This document shows, piece by piece, positions 51,414 to 61,800 of a DNA stretch of 64,000 nucleotides. This DNA is from Pomacea canaliculata. Taxonomy: Eukaryota; Mollusca; Gastropoda; Architaenioglossa; Ampullariidae. The first letter of the stretch is position 1, and each line of letters begins with the position of its first letter. The stretch is taken from assembly GCF_003073045.1 (NCBI RefSeq), contig NC_037598.1, positions 9,044,342 to 9,108,341 on the forward strand. The letters run 5' to 3'. A model generated the notes under the pieces. That model made no database searches, was not told the DNA's origin, and saw only the letters and a program-made list of their open reading frames with translations. The position numbers and the translations under genes are program-made.

Positions 51414-52011
51414 GTTTGCTGCTTTCGGATGGATTCTTTCTTCATTCACCTCCCTCAACCTCCACTTTTCCTTCTTTCTTTCTTTTTTTTTTAAATTTCT
51501 TTCTTTCTTTAAATCCCCACAGAACAGTTGTAATTTATTTCTGGCTATTCAGTTATCTGATCGTCAAATGCAGAGAAATAATCCGCGCCTAGGAGCCAGG
51601 GAATAGGGGTGTACTAGCTGAAGGGATGCTTATACGTTTATACCGCCATCGTGAATGCTTCCCCAGGTAGAGATAGCATCTATGTCATGTCCTGGGTTCA
51701 GCTGTCAAGGCTTAATTGAACCATAGCTATAAAATCGAACTGGTTGAGAGAACACGTTGTATCAGCCTTGTGTAAATTCTTCTGACATCTTTGTCCTCAA
51801 GGACTGCTAGGCACGCCTGTGTACAGTAAACATGCTTTACCACTTAAAGGGAGGTGAATGTCAGATCTTCTTTACATACGCAGTTCATTTGGGTTGTAGA
51901 AACTTTCTGGGAGCTCTTAAAGACTAACCCGTCAAAAATAAAATTTCAAGAAGTTGCTGGCAGAATAACAAAATCATAGAGCTCTCATTGTGTTGTCACA
52001 AAAAAGGTTGC

Positions 52012-52320
52012 TTAGTTTGGATTTTTTGGCATAGCAAGAGTGGGAAGGGAATGACCTATATGGAGTGACCTTAATTTTAATGAGGGCTTCACTAAAGCCA
52101 TGAAGTGTTGATATAATAGAAAGCCATGCCTTTTCTTATTATCAAACAAAATGATGTAGCTTCCCACAGGGTCAGCCATGGAAGGATCTTTCAGGTACTT
52201 TGTTATTCTCTCCACTTCCTCTTGGTCTTTGTAGCCTCCCAAACTGCAGTTAAGAATTATGATCAGTCCATATCTTGCGCCTCGTGAAACGAAGAGAGAT
52301 TTCTCCGGGGATTTCGTATC
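52012..52320 (-). CDS. Unassigned ORF, possible exon or gene remnant
   Basis: About 100 codons, reading SPEKSLFVSRGARYGLIIIL, then GGYKDQEEVERITKYL, KDPSMADPVGSYIILFDN and ending LAMPKNPN. Composition looks like real protein rather than chance. 'R-G-x-x-x-x-L-I-I ... DP-x-x-x-x-x-V-x-S-Y-I-I-L' faintly recalls the caspase p20 core, but no catalytic His-Gly or QACRG is present, so I would not assign it. No start signal or splice partner was found. Confidence 0.3.
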   Translation of the reverse strand, partial: DTKSPEKSLFVSRGARYGLIIILNCSLGGYKDQEEVERITKYLKDPSMADPVGSYIILFDNKKRHGFLLYQHFMALVKPSLKLRSLHIGHSLPTLAMPKNPN

Positions 52321-53627
52321 TTAGTCATAAACTAAAACCTATAGCTAAGTCGTTCGGAAATAATTTTTGCGCTCTTGTTTGTTAACGTCTTCGATTTCTG
52401 GATGCTGCTGGGTTCTTTTTATCATTCATCAACCACTTCGGGATCTCCCAGTGATGACTGCTGTTGAATCAACTTTGCGTGATAGACCGAGGAGAAGAAA
52501 TTATTTCAACGAATGAGTAAAACTACCTGAGTTTGAATTCTGAGTATGGATTCAGTACGACACAAAAGTGCATACTATAGTGTTAGGCCTTGAAAGCTAA
52601 CACTCACCCTCGTCTCTTAACCCCCATTAAAAAATATTTAGTGTGCAAAGGTCTGATCAGATTCGTTCCGCATGAGATAGCAGTCGTCACGTTCAGCTTT
52701 TGTCGATGGAAAATGCACACCATGTAGAACGTGCGAAGCTCTCGGTGACCTGACAACCTTCAAGGAACCATGCTGACTGCCAAGAACCCTTTAGCCGCTT
52801 TATTTTCTTGTCATCGCTTCTGATGACTGGAGTGTTCTCTCGATGCTTCTCTGTCGCTCTGGGTGAATAATGGATGTTGTGATCGAGAACGCTGGAGCTG
52901 ATGAAGGTAAATAACTTACTGGAAACCTCTTTTTCTTTCTCATTCCAGAGATCATGACTGTTACACTGTTTCTGTTATTATGAAAAGGGTAGTGAAAAGA
53001 AACTCGCGACAATGACCCAACATGATTTTTGTTTAAATTTAGTTTCTAAAAGTCTGTAACATTTACTTACGTATTTTCGTCTCCACCTCTTATTTCTTCT
53101 TTTCTTTATTTCTTTCTTGCTTGCTTTTTAAGTTTTATTTCGTACTTACTGCTTGATGTGTATTTTTGGTGATTAGTCAAGCACATCGCGGTGAAATTTA
53201 AAGGCAGTAGGCTAAACATTACTTTGCATATTTCTCTGTTTCTACAAGGATTCGTACCTGTGATCAAAAATATGCATTGAGACAGCTTTACGGATAATGT
53301 ATTAACATATATTTGCAACAGTGTTAATTTTCAAAACTCTAAGGTTCTCTCCGGTAGCTGTTATTTTGCAATCTATGCTTGATAATCTTTTATGCTACTA
53401 ATCTCCATTGACTGAACACTGATTCCTCGTATCGTTTGAAACCACAATTTTCGTTTTCCGAATTTTTAGACGTAAAAAGAAAGAAGATAATATTAACTTT
53501 CTCCTGTCTTTTGTTCTACAGATGCTTTATTCCCTTATCTCCTTAGAATCATATGTCTCGGTAAAAAATAACTGCGGGGATAACAGACCGAACCCCCACT
53601 TCCGCTTTAACCACCAACTAGCGCGTG

Positions 53628-53640
53628 CTGCGCATGCGCT
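53628..53640. promoter_or_regulatory. NRF1-type palindromic site
   Basis: ctgcgcatgcgct matches the NRF1 consensus palindrome (TGCGCATGCGCA) except for the last base. An ETS-like acttccg lies 31 bases to its left (53598-53604). Such pairs mark TATA-less promoters. It is 0.8 kb upstream of the 54445 exon, which might be served by it. Confidence 0.35.
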
Positions 53641-53930
53641 GAATAATCGACGAAATAACCTTATTGAACTCGCAGAGTATGGGATTTTTGCTGTTCAACG
53701 GTACTTCAGATTAAACAGTTTGACGACAATTTGTATTGGTTGGGAGACTATCAGACAGCGCCCGTTCTCTGTCAAGGTGTAGCTAATCGCATCTAACCAG
53801 CCTCCTTTCAACAGTCGGGAATTGAACTCCAAAACAGAATTGGTAGAAGGTTAAACGGAACAACCCTTAGGACATTAGCAAGTAACAGACATCAGTAACT
53901 CTGGCCAGTTTGAAGTCACATAGTTTAGAA

Positions 53931-54269
53931 CAGTGGTTCTCAAAGTGTGGTCCGCGGACCACTAGTGGTCCGTGGGCATAAGTCAGGTGGTCCGCGGCTG
54001 ACAGTCATGTGTCAGCAAAGTGATGTTTAAAGTGATGCATTCCTCGCATTAACATTTTAATTACAAAGAACGAGGTATACGTAGTTTTATGTCAACTTAT
54101 TACTATACTACTGTCACAGAAGGACATTTAGTTTTGAATTGTAATGAAACAAATGCGGCAATTTAAATTTGAAATACATAGTACACACTAATATTTAGGC
54201 CTTGGTGGTCCGCCATAATTTTTACTTAAGTAAAGTGGTCCGCGGTCCGAAATACTTTGAGAACCACTG
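53931..54269. mobile_element. hAT-type MITE, full copy (339 bp)
   Basis: Same family as 28574-28898. It begins cagtggttctcaaagtgtgg and ends actttgagaaccactg. The 8-base target duplication is perfect: gtttagaa at 53923-53930 and 54270-54277. Close similarity to the other full copy and the intact duplication suggest recent insertion. Confidence 0.95.
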
Positions 54270-54444
54270 GTTTAGAACATTGAGAAACCCTCGAGAACTT
54301 TCAATTTACCTGGGTTTTGCTTTTATCACTTTACTCTGCATTTTGTCGACTTTTCCTAGATAAGCCCACTAACTTTACGATCGCGCAAAAGTTTTTAATT
54401 GCTTGTTTTAAACAAATTACTCATTTCATTGTCCGTGTTTGCAG

Positions 54445-54657
54445 GGACTCCTACAATCGATAACTCCGCCATCGGCCGACCTTCACGTCACGTGATTTCA
54501 GGATCGGCATCGAGATCTCGCCCCTCCGTTCCGGGCACCCTCAACCCCGCCTATGACAGCGACGACGAGAATGAAAACGACGGCAGCAACCGCCAACGTT
54601 TTACACATGCGCCGTCTAACTCGTTGAACAGTTTGAATAATTCCACGAGATCCAGAG
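54445..54657 (+). CDS. Candidate symmetrical exon with NPAY motif
   Basis: After the acceptor gtgtttgcag, 213 bases (71 codons) stay open to a possible donor AGAG|gttgtt; both ends are phase 1. It reads TPTIDNSAIGRPSRHVISGS, then VPGTLNPAYDSDDENENDG. NPAY followed by an acidic cluster suits a cytoplasmic sorting signal. It is related to the 51057-51413 exon. The intron would start inside a (GTT)n microsatellite. The parent gene is unsettled; see the SLC26 entry. Confidence 0.45.
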
Positions 54658-54658
54658 G

Positions 54659-54693
<35 letters not shown>

Positions 54694-54754
54694 GCTTGTT
54701 TGTTGTGTGGGTTTTCCTTTTTGTTTTTTTGGTTTGGTTGATTGTTTTTTGGGG

Positions 54755-54797
<43 letters not shown>
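54658..54797. repeat. Two (GTT)n microsatellites
   Basis: Runs of GTT at about 54658-54693 and 54754-54797, separated by T/G-rich sequence. They abut the 3' border of the candidate exon ending at 54657. The poly-Cys frame across them is an artefact of the repeat. Confidence 0.9.
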
Positions 54798-54799
<2 letters not shown>

Positions 54800-54849
54800 T
54801 CTTCTGTTTCTTCTTCTGGGTAATCATTCAGTCAATGACTGTTTAATTT

Positions 54850-55830
54850 AGTACCATCATTGGTACTTATCTGAGCTGCCGAGACTTTTATAAAGAGTTC
54901 AAATGGCTCTGGACAGCGGTCAGTTGTTATCACCTCGAGCACTTTGCACTTCAGGCTGCAACAGTTTCAGAGACAAGTCCGCGAAAGCAGACCAGAAGGG
55001 ATATCATTTGTCTTTTTCTGCTGCTGAATATGGAAACGGCACCGATGCTAGCTTCATATTATCCCCCGCCCCCGGTTTCGTTATTATTCCGCTTCATGCC
55101 TGATGTCCTTGCTGTTCTCTGAAAGATGACACATGCCGCACAGACGACGCTTTTCTTCCTTTCTAAATTTAGCATTGTAAATATTTAAATCCATTATATA
55201 TTGTTTCGGTTCTGTCTTCTTTGGTAAATGTCTGTAAATATGTAATTTTTAAAAAGCGTATAGTCTGTAATTGTAACTTCATCTCCTTCTGTTGACATTT
55301 ATTATTGTAACGACGCTTCGTTGCTAAACAAACATGTTTTGCACTGTCTTCTCTTTGTTCTGCACTATTTTTGTTCTGTGCTGCATGTCAGCAGCAGGCT
55401 GGCAAGTAATCTGTCATCGCTAGGAAAGAGGTTATAACGGGAGCTTGAGGAGAGGGGAACTCTAATTCTTCAGGAGAACACAGCTCATGTCTCAAGATGA
55501 AGGGTACGGAGAGGCGGAGGTGGGGACTAGTATTAATGGTGCTGCGCGCGCAAGTGGGAGGAAACTTACCAGGTCATTATTTCACTTCGTGTACAGTTTG
55601 TCTGTCAGCGTATTGCAGTGTAGAGGCTGATGCTGTCTGTCTGTACACGCTGGTAACACTTAGTGCAAGCTATAGTCATTCAGTCGTGAGGATGAGCTCA
55701 TGAAATAGGTCGGAGGTAAAAGGTCAAGAGATCTTGAGGCCGAATGCGTGAAAGAGGTGGAAGAAGTGTTCTCCAGGAATCCAAATCTCTTAAAGAAACC
55801 TAAAATTCTTCTGTGTCGTACATCGTGAGC
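54850..55830. other. Intergenic or 5' flank of the SLC26 gene
   Basis: No supported exon. AT-rich with moderate GC near 55500-55560. It may contain the promoter of the long-form first exon at 55831. Confidence 0.35.
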
Positions 55831-58800
55831 ATGGATCCGAGAAGCAGTGTGCGGCGAGTGGCAGTTGGGGACAGCAGTGGACACAATGCCGCTAACGTTC
55901 CTCTCGTCGTGAGGCCTGAAGCTCGACGGAACAGTCTGGATGTCAGTCGCTTCCGCAGGAGCAGTCTGTCTCAGATGGACAGCAATGGACGCAATGTCAC
56001 TGGTTCTTCGGTCACCGCACCTCGACGGATTAGTTTGTCGGACTTGAGTCGCATCGTCGATGGAGCGTGGCCAGCGTTCCGCAGGAGCAGTCTGTCGGAC
56101 GTACACCCGAGCATAAAGAGGAATTCTTCAAGAAGCAGCTGTCGTCGGTTATTTAGCATTCCGGCAAATGAAAACAGTGAGTGGCCCTTTACAAAAAGCG
56201 TGTTGCTCTTCAGCAACAGTTAAATGCCTTAAGCGGTGTGTGCATCGTGTTCGCTGGGTGTGGTATTTTAAAGAGAGGTACAACTAATGACTGCGTCCAT
56301 TTTTTGTTTTTATTTGTTGTTTTTTGCAGGGGAAGGGTGGATTCTTTGCGCCCAAGACTCGGTGACATTTCCTCCATTAGATGTTGGCTAAGGTGTAAGG
56401 TGGTCGATGGCACTGCGCAAAGCTAGAAGTCTGATGCCCCTTAATTGTCATTGGTGTACCATCGCCAAAGCCAGATTTACCCACCGTTCCTTGTCGGTTG
56501 TTGGTATACGTCTGGGCCGACATTGGCGTTCCAGTCACCGAGTACAATGATGATATCCTTTTTAGATATTCCACTGATCGTTGTCCTCATGCGTGAAAGA
56601 GCATATATATACTTGGACAATGGTAGCGCTCGATCATCTATCCAAGTGAACCACAGTCGATAGGATCACGCAGGCACTGGACCCTGCCCTGTACTTTCGT
56701 CGTGGAAAGTCTTCGTCCGCTGATGCCGTGTTAGCATCACGATTCTCTGTAAGGGTTTACTCCCTTAATATAGGCTTTATACATGTATATATCTTTCCCA
56801 ATTAAGATTACCCCCAAGACATACATGAGGCCATTTTTCCTACAATCGTGAAATGAAAAAACCTGATCACACATTCCGCGATCGATACACAATCTGTGTA
56901 AACAGAAAAGACCTCATTCTAGTCTAAAAGAAACATTGCGAAACACCACACAATCAATCATAACAACAAAATAAAGCAGTGCGCGTAACCTAGCCGTGCT
57001 TGACAACGGAAAACCCCAGGTCAGAGTGTTACTTATTTTAGAAGCTGTCTGATTGGTCAAGACTGGAAGCGCGGATCCGCTGCGCGTGCGAGTGCTTGTG
57101 TCACGTTCGAACATCGTGCGCATAAACAACACGTTCGTGAAAGTTGAGCAATGACCTCTGTACAGCCGGCATGCCATCTTGACGTCCAGTTAGCTCAGAT
57201 GACCACAGTGTCGGTCAGGACTTCCTACAGCAGATTTTTGAGCGTCTTCAGTCGTTTTTTCACAATATGAATGACCAGGAGCGCCGCACCACAATAGCCC
57301 TGCGTATCATACACAAGCGTGACACAAGGGGTAATGGACGAACTCGAATTCATCCCCGTTTCTAAAATAATCTACAGTCGCCACCGAGTGCTTTTTTTCA
57401 ATTGTTATCTGCATTATTGATCTGCATGATCAACCATTTGAATCTGTTGGTAGATAATTCATCGTTTTATCTAATACCAAACACTCGAGATTAAATGTAA
57501 TACTCGCGAAAAGAAATTTCGTGAAGATCATCGTTATAATTTTAGGAGGGTATATGACAACCCAGATGACAGCTACATACAACTGTTTATTTCCTGAACA
57601 CATACATGAAAGTCATTCTTTCACACACGCGAACGAGTAACGTAGAATTCAATGTAGAAATTAAACAATTACCAAACCGTTGAATATCTTAATTCTTATA
57701 GTATCTTTTCGTCAACGAAGACAATGCTTTGCAATGTATCTGGTGTTTGTTTGTTGTTGTTGTTGTTGTTTTGTAATAGAAGTATCTTTATATAGGTGCT
57801 GTTTCATCTGTATAATTTAAGTAAAATTTATTGGTTCACAATAAATACAAATCAGTCATGTAATTGTCCAAGGATCGAGTTATCTAAGGGGGTATTTTCT
57901 ACTCCATAAAGGTCAACAACCTTGAAAAATAGTGATGCTTCTTCTTCTTGCACCAAAACTCATTTCTGCAGACTATCAGAGAGATGAATAATGTGCTTAT
58001 TGTCACACAAAAACAACAACAACAAAAAACAAAAACAAACAAACCCCCAAACCACCCTTTGCCTTAATTGCTGCTATGATATCTTATGTGACCTTGCTTT
58101 TAGCTAATGTGAACTTCACTCAGACTTGTTAACCTTCACCTTTAGTAAAGAGGAGGGGACTAGAACGTATTATTTCAAATCACAGTATGATGAAAACTCG
58201 ATCAGTCTGATGAAACAGCAAGTGTCAACTGATGTTAGTTAATGGTAATGTTTCATGCTCTATATATGAGAGGCTCCAGTAAAGGGATTGTAAACCAGCT
58301 GTGCATAAGCAGTGGAAGAAATAGTCTTACTTAGTGTTCATAGTTTGTCATGGCGGATATTTTTATGTGCTGCTCAGAAACACAAGGTATGCTTCTAACA
58401 TAACATTTTCAATAAATTATCAGTTTAAGTGAATTCTTATCAATGTTAAATGTCAATTTGAATGTCAGTTTTCCTTTCAGATAGTGATATATTACATGAA
58501 ATGTCTGTGTCTATAATACACTTATCCATTTCAAAGTTAAAGACTTTTGTAATAGATCAATCTTGTCATATGTCATAGATAAATGGTACATTTGGCATTG
58601 AACACAAATGAGCATGAACTTACAAGCATTTACAATCCACACATTCTGCAGACTGTACCATGCTAACAGTAATTAAACAGCTTGAATTCTTGAAGATATA
58701 TTTTTATTCTAATCAGAAATTTCATTGAAATGGCATTGGCAAAGACAAGACAAAACTCTTCATGGATACATCATGAGGAGAGCTACCCACAGATTGATTT

Positions 58801-61800
58801 CAGTGCGAAATGATGTCCCTTGTATTATATTCAGACCTTTGTAATTTAAAGAAGCAAACACTGGTTCCCCAAGAATTTGTCATACAGAGCAAGGGAATAC
58901 TTTATGCAAAAGCAAAATCAAAGAGAGAGAAAATGCTTTGCTGACATACAATTTTCCCGCTTATTTTGTTAATCTTTTGCTTTTCTGTACCTTTTTTAAA
59001 AACCCTTTTTCACGCTCTTCTTTACCTCCATCATCATTGCTTCCCCTGTCTCAGTATAAAAAACTATTAATCCATTTATGCAGGTCAGGTTCACACAGAT
59101 GATAATGATGAGGAAGATCACCTTACTGTGGATGACATGGTGGTAGTGGAACGACCTATATATACACAACTAGCCTTTGAGCGTGGGTTTGAAGCATTCC
59201 AACATCCCAAGAAATCCCCTAAGACGTGGATAAGGAGTCGCATCAAGAAGTTTCAATGTTCCTGTACATGTATGGGTAGCTTCTTTATGAAGCTCTTTCC
59301 ATTTGTGGGAATTCTGCAGGGTTACAGTCTGCGTTCAGACTTTCCCAAAGATGTCATATCTGGGCTAACTGTGGGAATTATGAACATTCCTCAGGGTAAG
59401 TTATCACCTGGCCAAATTCCGATGTTTCCTATGTTTCAATAAATGTTGCCTTACTAGTATTACTAATTGAAGCTACTTAGGATGCCTTCTTTATCAGAAA
59501 TTACTTAGCAGTATTTGGATACTTAGAAATATTTGTTTCAATATTGTTGTCTGTGTGAAAAAAAATCATGCATTATCTGCATACACAACTAAGAGGTGAA
59601 TGTGGTACACCCGATTGGTTCAGCCTCATTCTGATTTTTTTCACATCCATAGTGTTTTCTTGAACGTGGTGTGATTTTTGTCCTAAACTGCTAATAGGTT
59701 AATATTATCTTTGTATCTACCTGACATTGTAATATTTCTCCCTTAAAGTTCAGAGAAACATTCATGGCAGTAGCCTGCAAAGAAATTAAAACAGTACAGA
59801 CAGTTTGTACTAAATGCAAGAGCAGATTGGTAGCCAGTGCCGAAAATGAAGGAGAGGGTTAACATGGTCCCATTTCTTAGCTCTAAGCACAAGAGGTGCA
59901 GTGGAGTTCTGTACTTTCTGGAGTATGGATGAGGTATGAGGGGCAGCCTGGGAGCAAGGAGTTGCAGTAATCAAGCCTAGAAAGAACAAACACACAGACA
60001 AGAGTGACGAATTGCACTGATCTTATGTAACTCATAATAGGCAGACTGACAGCTGTAACTTGTTAATCAAGTTTGGGGTTTGGGGTCCTGGGGCGAAACG
60101 ACCACTCCCCGTGTGTGTGAGATGTGGAAATTAACTCCCAAACAGCAAATTTTGAGCTTTCTCATATTATCATGAACTGTAGGTTAAACTGATGCATCTA
60201 TTGTCTTTAAGCTATGGGACCCAGTACCTTACCCTTTACTTTCATGTTGTAAGGAAACAGGACACCATAGCATAGATCTCTTGAGAGCATTTTCATAAGA
60301 AAATGATGTAAAGTTAGAAATATAAGTGATTTTATGATTCTTCCTCAGGTATGGCATATGGTCAGCTGACGACACTTGATCCTATTTATGGACTGTATGT
60401 GTCATTCTTTCCCGTCCTTTTTTACTTCTTCTTTGGAACCTCTAGACATATATCAATTGGTAAGCATTGTTCTTTCTTCATTATTATTCAAAGTGTTGAA
60501 GGGGATATGCTTGATCTGAACATGATATTTTTTAATGCCATCACAGGCCTGAAATTAAACAAAAATCTCAATTTTTATGACAAAATTACTACTAACTTTT
60601 CCTTACTCATTTTCTCAATTTCTTATTTTTGTTATGGTTTGTTCACTTCAAAACTTTATAACTTCATTTCGACATGATACAGTCATAAAATTTGGTTGAG
60701 TCCTTGATATGTACCTAAACTTTTTCATGCTGGTATAGTTAGTATTTTAGAAGTTATAATGTTTTAAATCATTTTTTTCTGAAAGAGAAACGTACCTTTT
60801 TACTAACAAGTTCCTAAAACAATAAAATCTACATAAAAATGTAGATTTTTTGTTCAGGTAATCATTTCCAACAGACTTTGGAGTTTTCTCCCAACACAAA
60901 TAAAGTTATAAGATTTTAAAATTGTTTGTTTGAGCACCATTTGGATCTTTTTCATGGAGACCTACTGCATCGCATGTTCAAAAAAAGCTTTTTTCTTTTT
61001 TGAAGATTGAATCAAGAGAAAATCGAATGACATCAAAACAATAATATCTTGTAAATCTTAGCTTTTTAATTTTCAGACCTCTTCTGGTCTTAAATGTAAT
61101 GATTTAATGAGATTTAATAGCAGTGTAATGTTAATGCAAATGTATTTTTTGTGTGCATCAGTTACATCATTTCTGAAGAAGCTCATTATTGTTTATTCCC
61201 ACATTTCCATTCCCAGGAACATTTGCTGTGATAAGTCTCATGGTAGCTAATGCTGTGGACAAGGGTTTGTCAGCCAGGAACATTGTCAGTCAGTCCTGGA
61301 ATCAGACTGTTGAAGATGGGGGTAACATCACATATCAGATAGTCACTAATGCCAAGGAAGTCATGCACGTTAGGGTGCAGTTGGCCTTGGCTGTTACATT
61401 TGCTGCTGGCTGTGTTCAGGTACATCATGAAAAAAGCTGCCTTATCATTTTTCTGTTGCTGAATAGACCAAAAACAAATAGACCTTAGAAACAAATATTC
61501 ACTTTATATTCTACCTTCTGTAATGTAGCATATTTTAAACTAACAGTGCTTTAAATACATGGAATATTTTAGTTTCCCCTTTAAATATATCTTGCCTGAG
61601 TTAACAACTGGTAAATCTTAAACAGGCATGCATGGGCATTTGTTTGTGTCAGTAAAGCCATCTACTATGCTTTCATCTCATTACTGAACATGGAACATTG
61701 AAAATAAAACAAAAATGGTTTGTAGATAAGATCAACTATTTTGTTTTAAAAAGATCAGCTTCCTCTCAAGGAAGGATAAAGATGTCAGAAGGAGAGGTTT

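Larger units (their letters stand above)
51420..53930. other. Intergenic or intronic DNA with one unassigned minus ORF
   Basis: Mostly unremarkable. A T/C-rich tract lies near 51465-51510. A minus-strand ORF at 52012-52320 is described separately. An acceptor-like pyrimidine tract ends at 53520, followed by an 86-codon frame that has no recognisable homology. Confidence 0.35.

Noticed and set aside
54399-54851. Poly-Cys open frame
   Set aside because: The part after 54657 is only translation of (GTT)n microsatellites; just the first 71 codons behave like an exon.
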